Source: Altererythrobacter sp. XM-24bin4 (lineage in GTDB: Bacteria > Pseudomonadota > Alphaproteobacteria > Sphingomonadales > Sphingomonadaceae). From it: DNA of 64,000 nucleotides. This document shows positions 27,249-35,709 of this stretch, one piece after another (positions within the stretch are counted from its first letter, which is position 1; every line of letters starts with the position of its first letter). The DNA lies in NCBI GenBank assembly GCA_003149575.1, contig QCWG01000001.1, positions 773,183 to 837,182 of the forward strand. Direction: 5' to 3'. Both the position numbers and the translations under genes were made by a program. The notes under the pieces are model-generated. The model saw only the letters and a list, made by a program, of their open reading frames with translations, was not told the origin of the DNA and did no database searches.

Positions 27249-27797
27249 GTGAGAATGGAAGCCACATATTATCGCGACTGGCATTTGGCAAAAGACGACA
27301 CCGAGTTTCGTATTACCGAGCTGGAATTTGCCATGTTGCGGGCACTTGAGGCTTTCGTACGCTGGGTTGCATCGGCTGACGAGATCGTCGGGCTCTCGGA
27401 ACTCAAGCATTCGGAGCACTTGATCCTTCACGTAATTCGCATGCAGAATCGCCCAAAAAGTGGTGCAACGATCGCAAGACTTTTGAATCGCGATGATCTC
27501 CCCAACATTCAATATAGTCTCAGAAAACTAGAAAGTTCCGGGTATATTAAGAAGTTGAAAGAGGAAGGAACAAAAAATCATAACTACTCTGTTACACAAG
27601 TCGGAAAAAAACTAACTGATGACTATGCAGAACTCAGGCGCGAAATATTCATAAAGCAACTCAAGAACATTGCCGATTTCGACACGCGAGTTGAAGATGC
27701 GACAAACCTTCTATCCCTATTGACCGGGATTTACGAAGAGTGTTCCCGCACATCGAGCACTCTAAATAGGTTGAATCGATCCAATCGTCAGTCTTGA
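27249..27797 (+). CDS. MarR-like winged-helix regulator
   Basis: A 182-residue protein with a winged helix-turn-helix in its middle: SEHLILHVIRMQNRPKSGATIARLLNRDDLPNIQYSLRKLESSGYIKKLKEEG, then a wing TKNHNYSVTQVGKKLTDDY. Helical dimerisation segments lie on both sides. It resembles MarR regulators of aromatic pathways such as NicR. It begins 39 bp after the maleate isomerase stop, so the two may form one transcript. The middle of the gene is clearly richer in A+T than the neighbouring genes, suggesting a separate origin. Confidence 0.8.
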   Translation: MRMEATYYRDWHLAKDDTEFRITELEFAMLRALEAFVRWVASADEIVGLSELKHSEHLILHVIRMQNRPKSGATIARLLNRDDLPNIQYSLRKLESSGYIKKLKEEGTKNHNYSVTQVGKKLTDDYAELRREIFIKQLKNIADFDTRVEDATNLLSLLTGIYEECSRTSSTLNRLNRSNRQS

Positions 27798-27828
27798 TGA
27801 TATGGCAGTAGTCCAAATAGCCGCCAGA

Positions 27829-28575
27829 TCAACTCGCCCCCATGCCGCCGTCGACCGATAGGGCGGCCCCTGTTATGTAGGATGCCTCGTTGGACATTAG
27901 CCAAGATACAGCATCCGCAACCTCTGACGGTTGTCCCAGCCTGCCTCGCGGGATCATCTCGTCGAATGTGTGGCTGTCGCCGCCGGATACTCGGAGCAGG
28001 TTGGGCGTTTCGGTTGCACCAGGGCAGATCGCATTGATACGAATCCCGCTTCCTGCATAGTCGAGCGCAGCAGAGCGGGTCAGCCCGATCACTGCATGTT
28101 TGGCCGCGACGTAGTGAGCGATACCGGGGACACCCTTTAGGCCAAAAATCGATGCATTGTTGACGATCACGCCACTGGATTGTGCGTTCATCCATTTGAG
28201 CTGTTCGAGCATGCAATAGTAAACAGCTTTGAAATTCAGGTTGATGACCCATTCGCTTTCAGTGTCTGGGACAGTGTGAAGCGGCTTAAAGCTGTCATGC
28301 CCCCCAGCATTGTTGAAGGCGAGGTCGATGCGACCAAACTCATCTCCAACGCTTGCCATTAATTCGGCTACTACGCTGCGGCGCGAGATATCTCCGGGGC
28401 GCACTTTCGCAGCTGCTCCTAGGTCGCCTATTTCATTGGCGACGACTTGCAGCTTGTTCTGATCGCGTCCGTTCAGAACAACTGTTGCCCCCTGGCTCGC
28501 CAGCTTGAGCGCCACTGCACGCCCCATTCCCGAACCCGCACCGGTGATCACCGCGACCTTGCCACTTTGAGTCAA
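27829..28575 (-). CDS. Short-chain dehydrogenase/reductase (SDR)
   Basis: A 248-residue classical SDR. The NAD(P) motif is AVITGAGSGMGRAVALKLASQGATVVLNGRD, with FNNAGG and the catalytic Ser, Tyr and Lys in IVNNASIFGLKGVPGIAHYVAAKHAVIG. ICPGATETP and the C-terminal GAALSVDGG are typical. The Arg/Asp after the second strand (NGRDQNK) suggest NADP or dual use. It closes the minus-strand upper-pathway operon, overlapping the M20-like gene by 4 bases. If the Rieske enzyme makes a cis-dihydrodiol, this SDR is the natural dihydrodiol dehydrogenase; otherwise its substrate is unknown. Confidence 0.88.
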   Translation of the reverse strand: MTQSGKVAVITGAGSGMGRAVALKLASQGATVVLNGRDQNKLQVVANEIGDLGAAAKVRPGDISRRSVVAELMASVGDEFGRIDLAFNNAGGHDSFKPLHTVPDTESEWVINLNFKAVYYCMLEQLKWMNAQSSGVIVNNASIFGLKGVPGIAHYVAAKHAVIGLTRSAALDYAGSGIRINAICPGATETPNLLRVSGGDSHTFDEMIPRGRLGQPSEVADAVSWLMSNEASYITGAALSVDGGMGAS

Positions 28576-29903
28576 AGGCCCAGCTCCTCGCGGGGACGCA
28601 TCAACGTGTCGATGCAGATGTAGAGGATCTTCTCAAGACATGGCATCATGTCAGGCACATAGGTTGCGCCCATGCCGCCAAGTCCTTCTGCTATCGGTTC
28701 CGGCGATCCTTCTGCAGGCCAGGGCCATCCAAGCCGTGCTGTTGGCACGCCAAGTCGCCGAAGTGCGGCTCCGTCGGTCTGGCCACCAAGAGGATCGGGC
28801 TTGGTATAGGGGCGGCCCTCTATATGTTCCCAGCCTCGCCGTGCGGACTGGATGATCCAATTTTCCGGATCGGTCGTGCCGCCGGGAACGGAGCCGTACA
28901 TTTCCCAGTCGCATTCGATGTCGGGGTGCAGGCGTACAAAATCCAGCATGAAGCTTTCGAACTGCGCCTTGACTTCGGCTGGACTGGTCCGCGGGTTGAT
29001 CCTTACGTCAAAGAATATCTCGGTAATCGCACTCGGAAAGCTGGGTCGATCGGGCCAGCCGCTTCGTACGCCGCCTATCCAGCCGTGCGGATAGACGTCG
29101 CCGGAACGGTTCCTTTCGGCATAATCGATCAACCACGCTTCCAGTTCTTGAATTACAGTCGCTGCGGGGACGATCGAACTGCGAAAACCAGGTGTGCCTC
29201 TGGGAACGCCTGCATAGCCCAGCGTCCCTTTGACCCTGATCTTGAACCACCCCATGCCAGGCTCTTCGTGATAGACCCAGTTCCACGGCTTCATGATTAC
29301 TGCGAAGTCCGGCGCCATCCCCCGGCTGAGCAGATGATGAACACCGTGGCTCATCCCGGCATTGTTGCGCGAAGGTATCGTGACCGGCATTCCGCCGTCA
29401 GCGAAGCCGACGTTCAGATTGCCGATCAGCGGCAAGTCGGCTTCAATCAGGGCGGTAGCGACTTCCATCTTGCAGGCGGCCAGCGCTTTCGGATTTGATG
29501 AGCCGAGTCCGTAAACCCAGTCACCAACAATTTTCGCTTTGGGTCTGAGATCGATAAAGGATTCTTCGCCAACCCATGGATAGTCGCTCTCATCGCCTTC
29601 GAGATGGGTATCGATCGGTGCGTAGAGCAGCAAGGTTGCTCCGCCGCCAGAGCCGCGCCTCTCGCCAAGGACATTCGCGGAAATTTCCGTCATAGGATCG
29701 ATTGTCGGCTTTAGGCCAACCTCCTCCATCCTGCCGGCTATGAAATCCACGACATCTCGCGTCGCACCGGTAGGAGAGTGAATGTTCGTGATCTCGAACA
29801 GCAGCTGCTTCAGCCGTTCGCCGTCGAGCTTTCCCCGCGCCTTTTCATAGGCCGCTGACATCTCCTGGCTAAAGGGCATCTGTCTGGTCGGTTCCATGCT
29901 CAT
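28572..29903 (-). CDS. M20-peptidase-like protein lacking canonical metal ligands
   Basis: A 443-residue protein with the M20 (ArgE/DapE) fold pattern: helical N-terminus, FEITNIHSPTGATRDVVDFIAGRMEEVGLKP, an inserted lid domain (WFKIRVKGTLGYAGVPRGTPG), and PLGGQTDGAALRRLGVPTARLG. The usual dizinc residues appear changed: the gHxD site reads YAPIDTHLEGD (His to Pro), the second Asp site reads GLGSSNPKALAA (Asp to Asn), the catalytic Glu-Glu reads FADGGMP, the following Glu reads IMKPWNW (Lys), and no final His aligns. It is therefore unlikely to be an ordinary aminoacylase. Placed between the amidase and SDR genes, each with 4-base overlaps, it is under the same control and may act on an amide or lactam intermediate by a different mechanism. 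Confidence 0.8.
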   Translation of the reverse strand: MSMEPTRQMPFSQEMSAAYEKARGKLDGERLKQLLFEITNIHSPTGATRDVVDFIAGRMEEVGLKPTIDPMTEISANVLGERRGSGGGATLLLYAPIDTHLEGDESDYPWVGEESFIDLRPKAKIVGDWVYGLGSSNPKALAACKMEVATALIEADLPLIGNLNVGFADGGMPVTIPSRNNAGMSHGVHHLLSRGMAPDFAVIMKPWNWVYHEEPGMGWFKIRVKGTLGYAGVPRGTPGFRSSIVPAATVIQELEAWLIDYAERNRSGDVYPHGWIGGVRSGWPDRPSFPSAITEIFFDVRINPRTSPAEVKAQFESFMLDFVRLHPDIECDWEMYGSVPGGTTDPENWIIQSARRGWEHIEGRPYTKPDPLGGQTDGAALRRLGVPTARLGWPWPAEGSPEPIAEGLGGMGATYVPDMMPCLEKILYICIDTLMRPREELGL

Positions 29904-31081
29904 ATCTCCTTAAATGTCGCGAATGCGGTCAGGGTCTTGGCGTTGGCGAGCAATCGGCGGTCATGTCCGGGCATCGCCACTGCCTGAAGCCCCAAGGGCA
30001 GTCCGTCAGCGCGCCAAGCGCCGGGAATTCCCAAACAGGGGGCTCCGACCGCCGTCCACGATCTTTGGAAGACGGGGTCTCCGGTTGCATGCAAGCCATC
30101 TGGAGCCGCGCCTGGTGCGCCAGGGGTCAGCAGCAGATCGACGGACGAGAAGATCGCAGGCAGAAAACTGCGACACTCGTCGCGCAGCCTAACTGCCGCC
30201 GCATAATCTTCTTCGCTATCGGCAAGGCCTTGATCGATCAGCGTGCGGAACTGTTCGCTAATCTCGTCCGGATTGTCCCGGCGAATATGCCCAAGCGCCC
30301 GCGCGGCTTCGAAGCGATGGATAATGGTTTGCGCGTCATTGAGGCCGAAGAACGGAGGTGGAAGGTCTACCTCGCGGATTTCGTGTCCTGCGCCCGCAAG
30401 CGCATCAGCGAAATCCAGAACAGCGCTTTGCATTTCATCGCTTGCGGTGGTCCAGAAAGGCGTACGGCACAATCCGACGCGAAGCGGCCGGGATGGGCTG
30501 GGTTGTTCCTCATCATGGGCAAGAACAGCGTCGGCATGTTCGAGCAGTTCAATATTGCGGGCAAACAAGCCAAGTGTGTCTAGCGAGGGAGCCGTTTCCA
30601 GCACTCCGCCCAGCGGATACCGGCCGAATGTCGGCTTGAACGCAAGTACCCCGCAATAGCTAGCGGGCCGGATCATTGAACCTGCGGTTTGCGTGCCTAA
30701 TGCAATGTCGGCTTGTCCGTCCGCCACAACCGCCGCCGATCCGCTCGAGGAGCCGCCGGGCGTGTGCCCGGGTTTGCGAGGGTTTCCTGTCGGCCCGGGC
30801 GCGTAGGTAGCGAACTCTGCCGTCACGGTCTTGCCCAGGACCGCTGCGCCTGCTGCCCGGAGGATAGCCACCGCTTCCGCATCGCATTTGGCGACGTTGT
30901 CTACAAAGATTGGCGAGCCGTGCCGGGTGGGCATCCCGGCGACGTCGATCACGTCCTTGACCGCGAGTACCGAGCCCGAAAGCGGTCCCTGACCTGATGC
31001 GGCCGTTCGGTCGAGGTGAGTCCAACCGCGCACTTCGGCATCGCGAAGATCGATGCGGGCCAGGCATTGCTCGACGCGCAT
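29900..31081 (-). CDS. Amidase signature-family hydrolase
   Basis: A 393-residue amidase of the GatA/AtzE group. The Ser-cisSer-Lys triad can be seen: Lys42 in LAVKDVIDVAGMPT, the Gly/Ser loop TPGGSSSGSAAVVA (residues 108-120) and the nucleophile region GTQTAGSMIRPASYCG (Ser135). The C-terminal LTPGAPGAAPDG and TAVGAPCLGIPGAWRADGLPLGLQ are typical. It begins 3 bp after the extradiol dioxygenase stop and overlaps the M20-like gene. In this operon it could open the lactam of a 2-oxo-N-heterocycle, or hydrolyse maleamate to maleate for the isomerase at 26454. Confidence 0.92.
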   Translation of the reverse strand: MRVEQCLARIDLRDAEVRGWTHLDRTAASGQGPLSGSVLAVKDVIDVAGMPTRHGSPIFVDNVAKCDAEAVAILRAAGAAVLGKTVTAEFATYAPGPTGNPRKPGHTPGGSSSGSAAVVADGQADIALGTQTAGSMIRPASYCGVLAFKPTFGRYPLGGVLETAPSLDTLGLFARNIELLEHADAVLAHDEEQPSPSRPLRVGLCRTPFWTTASDEMQSAVLDFADALAGAGHEIREVDLPPPFFGLNDAQTIIHRFEAARALGHIRRDNPDEISEQFRTLIDQGLADSEEDYAAAVRLRDECRSFLPAIFSSVDLLLTPGAPGAAPDGLHATGDPVFQRSWTAVGAPCLGIPGAWRADGLPLGLQAVAMPGHDRRLLANAKTLTAFATFKEI

Positions 31082-31084
31082 GTT

Positions 31085-31954
31085 CTAGGCGCTGACCGGA
31101 CGATGGCCCCAAAGCATAGGTTGATCGTAGGATTTGATTTCCCAATCGGGGCCGATCTCGCGACCGCCATAGCCATATTCGATCCAGAATCCGGAAGGAG
31201 TCTCCAGATAAAAGCTCTGCATGTGGTCGTTGGAGTGCTTCCCTGGATCCAGCATGACTGGAATGCCGAGATCGCGGACAATATCGTAGCCCGAGCCGAC
31301 ATCGTCGAGCGAATTGGCTTCGAGCATGATATGCATCACCGCACCTGCAGGTCCGGGGCCGTCTTGCATCAACGCGAGCGTGTGATGGCGTGAATTGCAG
31401 TGTAGGAATACCGCATCATGCACGTCCCAGGCGATATAATCGGAAACACCAAAGCCCATGATATTTTCATAGAACTTAACGGCCTCGGCAAGATCTTTGA
31501 CCCAGAATACGATATGACCCAGCCCCTGATGGTCGGTCTTATAGCCGGAGATACCCCGTGTGGGAGTGAAGGCGACATTGGTAACGAGCGGCCCGTAGTA
31601 GATATCGCTATCGGCCTGCGTAACCGGGCAGGTATAGCTATATAGCTTCTGGACTTTTCGTTCACGGCACAATTCGGGCGACCCTGCGACCACGTCCAGC
31701 CCCTGTTCCTTGAGCGCGACAGAAAGCTCGTCGAGGCGCTCCTCGCTCGAGACTTCCCAGCCGACTGCGGCTATGCCATCGGCTGCCGAAGGGTAGAGGC
31801 TGAGCCGGTGGTGATGGCTATCCATCCGGTAGTCGATCGCGGTCGAACCATTGCGCGGTCGCGGCTCCATACCGAAGACGCGCTCCAGCAACTTGCACCA
31901 CTCGTCCATTTTGCTGACGTTGAGACAGACATATCCCAGACTGTTGACACCCAT
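31085..31954 (-). CDS. Type I extradiol ring-cleavage dioxygenase
   Basis: A 289-residue two-domain vicinal-oxygen-chelate dioxygenase related to BphC and 1,2-dihydroxynaphthalene dioxygenase. The N-terminal domain starts NSLGYVCLNVSKMDEWCKLLERVFGME. The catalytic second domain provides the Fe(II) ligands His147 (QGLGHIVFWVKD), His208 (AVMHIMLEANSLDDVG) and Glu259 (GFWIEYGYGG); His190/191 in NSRHHTLAL and His240/244 are the expected active-site histidines. It should cleave a catechol-like ring meta to the hydroxyls. It sits between the reductase and amidase genes. Confidence 0.94.
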   Translation of the reverse strand: MGVNSLGYVCLNVSKMDEWCKLLERVFGMEPRPRNGSTAIDYRMDSHHHRLSLYPSAADGIAAVGWEVSSEERLDELSVALKEQGLDVVAGSPELCRERKVQKLYSYTCPVTQADSDIYYGPLVTNVAFTPTRGISGYKTDHQGLGHIVFWVKDLAEAVKFYENIMGFGVSDYIAWDVHDAVFLHCNSRHHTLALMQDGPGPAGAVMHIMLEANSLDDVGSGYDIVRDLGIPVMLDPGKHSNDHMQSFYLETPSGFWIEYGYGGREIGPDWEIKSYDQPMLWGHRPVSA

Positions 31955-31967
31955 TTTGCGTCCTCTC

Positions 31968-32993
31968 CTAGTTGCTTGCCACGAATTGTTCCGCGAAGAT
32001 GCTCTCAGGCGGGAGTCCCAGCCCCTCGAGATGCTGTCTCGCGGCAGCGATCATCCCCGGCGGACCACACAGGTACGCCACGCTGTCCGGGGAAAGTTCG
32101 TCATTGGAGGTGATGGCTTCGACAGGATTGCCAATACGGATTCCATCGGCGGCGTCCCCCCGGTCTACGCAGATCCGGGTCTCCAATGCCGGCATCCACT
32201 GTCGTCGCAAATCCAGCTGCTCCAGCGCGAAAAGAGCGTCGCGGGTTTGGCAACCAAAGCTGAGCACGGTTCGGGGCTTGCGCCCCGGTGCCTGCCGCAA
32301 CGCATCAAGCATCGACATCATTGGTGCGAGGCCGGTGCCGCCTGCAATCATAATATGCGGTGCGCGGACCTTCTCCTTGAGGAAGAACTGGCCGTAGGGC
32401 CCGCTAATCTCGATGACGTCATCCGGCTTGGCCATGCTGGTCAGCCATTTTGACATTGCGCCATCATCTAAGATGCGGATGAGCAATTCGATGCGTGGCA
32501 GATCGGCGGCAGTGGTCGCCATCGAATAGCTTCGGAACTCCTCCGTTCCTGGTACTTTGACCTGGATGAACTGGCCCGGCCTGAAGTCCATCCAATAGCC
32601 TTCCGCCAATTCAAGCTCCAGCCGAACGACATTGCATGCAATGCGATCGACTTTGTTGACGAAGCACTTTGCCTCAACAGGCCTATTCTTGCCAGCAGTG
32701 CTGTCATAGCCAAGCGAGAAACGGCATTCGCCATCGGGTCGGGTCAGGCAGAGGAGCCGATAGCCCTCTGCCCGCTCGCCGGGAATCAGCGATCCTGCGG
32801 CGCCATTCCGATGCTCAGCTTTTCCGTCGAGCAATCGCGCAATGCAGCTGCCACAGCTTCCAGTCTGACATTGATTCAGTATTGGGACGTCAGCTGTCAG
32901 GGCGGCGTCGAGAACGCTTTGATCCGCCCTTACGAGGACTTCGCTTTCGGCGCCGTCACTGAACTCTACAAGGACCCTAGTAGGTGTTGACAT
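31968..32993 (-). CDS. Rieske oxygenase reductase (2Fe-2S/FAD/NADH)
   Basis: A 341-residue electron-transfer protein. A plant-type [2Fe-2S] domain comes first (Cys42, Cys47, Cys50 in QCQTGSCGSCIARLL; Cys82 in RLLCLTRPDG). An FAD-binding barrel (FRPGQFIQVKVPG, FRSYSMAT) and an NAD domain (MIAGGTGLAPMMSMLDALR, YLCGPPGMI) follow. The order ferredoxin-FAD-NAD is class IB, as in 2-oxoquinoline 8-monooxygenase reductase and benzoate dioxygenase reductase, so no separate ferredoxin is needed. The ATG at 32993, 17 bases inside the Rieske gene, is the better start; the frame opens at 33008. Confidence 0.93.
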   Translation of the reverse strand: MSTPTRVLVEFSDGAESEVLVRADQSVLDAALTADVPILNQCQTGSCGSCIARLLDGKAEHRNGAAGSLIPGERAEGYRLLCLTRPDGECRFSLGYDSTAGKNRPVEAKCFVNKVDRIACNVVRLELELAEGYWMDFRPGQFIQVKVPGTEEFRSYSMATTAADLPRIELLIRILDDGAMSKWLTSMAKPDDVIEISGPYGQFFLKEKVRAPHIMIAGGTGLAPMMSMLDALRQAPGRKPRTVLSFGCQTRDALFALEQLDLRRQWMPALETRICVDRGDAADGIRIGNPVEAITSNDELSPDSVAYLCGPPGMIAAARQHLEGLGLPPESIFAEQFVASN

Positions 32994-34326
32994 TCTCAAT
33001 CTTCTCAACCTTGTAGCCCGGGGCCTTTCCTTCGGCGAGCCTCCGCATCCGGATACTGGATGTCTTGGTTGCGTTGGGAACGCCCTTGCCCGGCTGGGCG
33101 ATACCCCGGTTCCAGCGCGAGGAGACCTTGCGCCAGGTTACCGGTGAAATATCCGTCTCTACTAGTTGCTCATCGTCCCATCCGGTCCCGTCGGTATAGA
33201 ATTCTTCCATCGCCTCGCGGGCATAAAGGTCGGAATCGTTGAAGCCATGGATGCACAGCGGCATGTAGAGGTTGTCGAAGCGGTACTGGAACGCCTTGCG
33301 CTCCTCGTCGGTTGGACAGATTTTGACCAATACTTCCCAGTATTCGTACATGTCATCGGTGATGGGTACGTACCATTCATATTGGACCACGTGATCTTCC
33401 GGCCAATTTTCGACCATCAACACACCAGGCAGAAAAACAGAAGTCCGGTAATAGCGGCTGTGAGCAGCATCGATCTTGAGGCCCAGATCTGGGTTTTCGA
33501 GTATTGGTTTCCAACGGTCTGTGAACAGCCATTGCACCATGCCTTTGGGGCCGTCGTCATCTTCGACAAGCGTGATCGGTTCCTCATGATCGGGAACAAT
33601 GCCAAGGGGCAATACCCAATCCATGGCGTGAACGATCGCGTTATCTTTGTGGATCAGGATGTGAGCGTTGTCGAAGCCGTTCTCGCACGCGATGCGCCAG
33701 TTAGATTGGCCTGTGCGATGAAGCCCCAGCGCGACGGCATTCTCATCAAGGATGCTCGGCGTATCCGGCCATAGGGGATGGGGGAAACGTTCGTTGTTCT
33801 CGGGAAACCGGATTGGCAGGTCGTGGGCGAGGGGCGGGACATCTTCATCAGGAAAATCATCCTCTCGGACGAAGACGAAGATCATTCCTGCAATTTCTTC
33901 GACTGGATAGGTGGTTACACCTGTCTTGCCGATCAGTTTGCTATCCGGGTTGGCGACGATATTGTTGAGTTCGCCGGTTTCCAGATCGTAGTTGAATCCA
34001 TGGTACCAACAGGCAATCGACTTGTTGTCGAAGCATGTCGGCTTTGCGGACATACGTACACCACGATGGATACATTGGTCTTTAATCGCGTAGAGCTTCC
34101 CTGCAGCCCGCCTTAGCAGGATCGGAATGCCGCAGATTTGGATTCCTTCCACCGCTTGTTCGGGAAGCTCTTCGCTGAACAAGGCCGGATACCAATGATT
34201 TACAAAGCCCCACTCCGCATCCTTATAGGGTTGGTATTGGCTCTGGGTTTTTTCATCATTCATCCGCGCCTTGCTGATCTCGTTGACTCTGACGGTCCGG
34301 CGGCGAATTGGAGCTGCTTCGTTCAT
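32977..34326 (-). CDS. Rieske oxygenase, CarAa/2-oxoquinoline 8-monooxygenase-like
   Basis: A 449-residue Rieske non-haem iron oxygenase. The Rieske cluster ligands are Cys85-His87 (KDQCIHRGVRM) and Cys106-His109 (ACWYHGFNYD). The mononuclear iron site has ENGFDNAHILIHKDNA with His222 and His226. The N-terminus AEWGFVNHWYPALFSEEL and the C-terminus with SPVTWRKVSSRWNRGI resemble CarAa of carbazole 1,9a-dioxygenase and, by the same architecture, the homotrimeric 2-oxoquinoline 8-monooxygenase. No small beta subunit is encoded, which fits that group. AGAGGA nine bases before the ATG at 34326 supports this start; an ATG at 34263 is possible. It probably hydroxylates the carbocycle of an oxidised N-heteroaromatic. 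Confidence 0.93.
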   Translation of the reverse strand: MNEAAPIRRRTVRVNEISKARMNDEKTQSQYQPYKDAEWGFVNHWYPALFSEELPEQAVEGIQICGIPILLRRAAGKLYAIKDQCIHRGVRMSAKPTCFDNKSIACWYHGFNYDLETGELNNIVANPDSKLIGKTGVTTYPVEEIAGMIFVFVREDDFPDEDVPPLAHDLPIRFPENNERFPHPLWPDTPSILDENAVALGLHRTGQSNWRIACENGFDNAHILIHKDNAIVHAMDWVLPLGIVPDHEEPITLVEDDDGPKGMVQWLFTDRWKPILENPDLGLKIDAAHSRYYRTSVFLPGVLMVENWPEDHVVQYEWYVPITDDMYEYWEVLVKICPTDEERKAFQYRFDNLYMPLCIHGFNDSDLYAREAMEEFYTDGTGWDDEQLVETDISPVTWRKVSSRWNRGIAQPGKGVPNATKTSSIRMRRLAEGKAPGYKVEKIENVNTY

Positions 34327-34362
34327 GATAAAATTCCTCTCATTTCCTCTCGATGACCCAGA

Positions 34363-35253
34363 TCAGAGATCTCCGGTCAAGAACCGGGAAACTACTTCGT
34401 CGTGTTCTTCCGGACGTTCCCATTGCGGCCAATGCGCGCATCCGCGCATGATGTGCTTTTTGGCACCTGGAATGATCGCTTCGAGACGATCAGCAGCATC
34501 TTCGCCATGGATTGGATTTTTGTCGGTCCAGAGTATGAGCGCTGGGCAGGAGATTTTGCTGATATCCTCCTCCTGCCAGTAGAACTCGCTGATATTTTCG
34601 CGGAACAAGTAGTCGTAGTACGTCAGCAATGCTTCGCGCGTTTCGGGAATGGTCCAGAGCGCGCGGCGTAAATCGACCAGTTCATCCGTCACTCCGCCAA
34701 GAGGCATCAGCCATTCAAGACGCTTGCGCAATGTTTCAGGAGTGGGGTTCAGCAACGCGTTCACCGACACTTCGCGCAACGCGTCTAGATCGCTTTCGCC
34801 TTCATGCACATGCTCAGGATCGAGGTGCATCCCCCAAGTGGTATTCAGAATAACCTTTGATGTGCGGTCGGGATGATTGATTGCCATGTCGTATGCAATC
34901 CATCCTCCCAGCGACTCGCCTTCGACGACGGCCTTCTCGATACCCATGTGGTCCATCAAGTTGAGAAGCTGGTCCGTAAACTGTGTAAGCCAGTGGTCGG
35001 CGCTGTCTGGCGGACTCTCAGAGAAGGTTGGTCGAGACGACATGCCGTGCCAAATGAAATCGATCGCATAGGGCTGGCAAACCTTCGACAGATTCATGAG
35101 GTTTCGCGAATAGGTTTCCGCATGGCCACCACCACCGTGGAGCAGAAAAACCGCCTCTCCTTCTCCCGGCGCAGACAGCACCCTTGTGCAGTATTTGCCT
35201 GTATCGATGAAGCGGGCCTCTGTTCCCAGCAAATCCACGTGAATTGACGACAT
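34363..35253 (-). CDS. Meta-cleavage product hydrolase (alpha/beta fold)
   Basis: A 296-residue alpha/beta hydrolase. The oxyanion region is VFLLHGGGGHAETYSRNL. The nucleophile elbow is VVEGESLGGWIAYDMA (Ser in GESLGG). The acid is in ILWTDKNPIHG, and the catalytic His in RGCAHWPQWERPEEHDEVV, whose HWxQWE pattern is typical of BphD/DmpD/MhpC C-C bond hydrolases. It would split the ring-fission product into 2-hydroxypenta-2,4-dienoate and an acid. A perfect AAGGAGG nine bases before the ATG at 35253 settles the start (the frame opens at 35307). It is the first gene of the minus-strand upper operon, with the Rieske gene next. Confidence 0.92.
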   Translation of the reverse strand: MSSIHVDLLGTEARFIDTGKYCTRVLSAPGEGEAVFLLHGGGGHAETYSRNLMNLSKVCQPYAIDFIWHGMSSRPTFSESPPDSADHWLTQFTDQLLNLMDHMGIEKAVVEGESLGGWIAYDMAINHPDRTSKVILNTTWGMHLDPEHVHEGESDLDALREVSVNALLNPTPETLRKRLEWLMPLGGVTDELVDLRRALWTIPETREALLTYYDYLFRENISEFYWQEEDISKISCPALILWTDKNPIHGEDAADRLEAIIPGAKKHIMRGCAHWPQWERPEEHDEVVSRFLTGDL

Positions 35254-35709
35254 TTGAATTAGCCTCCTTGGGGCAATCGAATCGGAATGCGACAGTATAT
35301 TGAGCACACGCTAGCTAAAGATTCAAGCGATAATCAATCGAAATTAAATCGATACCTCAATAAAAGCTGAAATTTGAGAGGCCATATGCCTCATCCACAG
35401 ACGGCGGCCCGCCGGCCAGAAGGCTTCGTCCCAAGAGGATAAGATCGGACATTGATGAGCGATTTGAGGGAGTAAGCTCTGCAGACATAAGTCCGCACCA
35501 ATCATGATCGTAACCACTCAGGAAGGGTGCAATCTCATCGCAAAATTAAATCGAATCTCTGTTGATTATGCATAGAATGTCGATTGACAAATAGAATTCC
35601 ATGTATATTGGGAGCGTGGATCGTCAAGCCAGCTTGCAGAGCGGGTGAAGCAGCCAGAGCGATGCATTCTTGAATGCAGTCGTCTGGAAGCGCATTATGG
35701 GAGGTTGAA
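35254..35709. promoter_or_regulatory. Divergent control region with repeated AT-rich boxes
   Basis: 456 bp between the hydrolase-led operon (minus) and the TonB receptor gene (plus), without a convincing coding sequence. AAATTAAATCGA occurs twice in the same orientation (35341-35352 and 35544-35555), once near each promoter. The first copy lies in an ATCGA-7 bases-TCGAT dyad (35337-35353). A TTGACA at 35584 and TATATT at 35604 might be a promoter for the receptor, but the 14-base spacing is short. The boxes are candidate sites for a shared regulator. Confidence 0.5.

Noticed and set aside
26454..34326. A classical nicotinate or nicotine degradation cluster
   Set aside because: Mo hydroxylase, amidase, maleate isomerase and a MarR-like gene suggested it, but NicX (2,5-dihydroxypyridine dioxygenase), NicC and N-formylmaleamate deformylase are absent, and a full meta-cleavage lower pathway is present instead.
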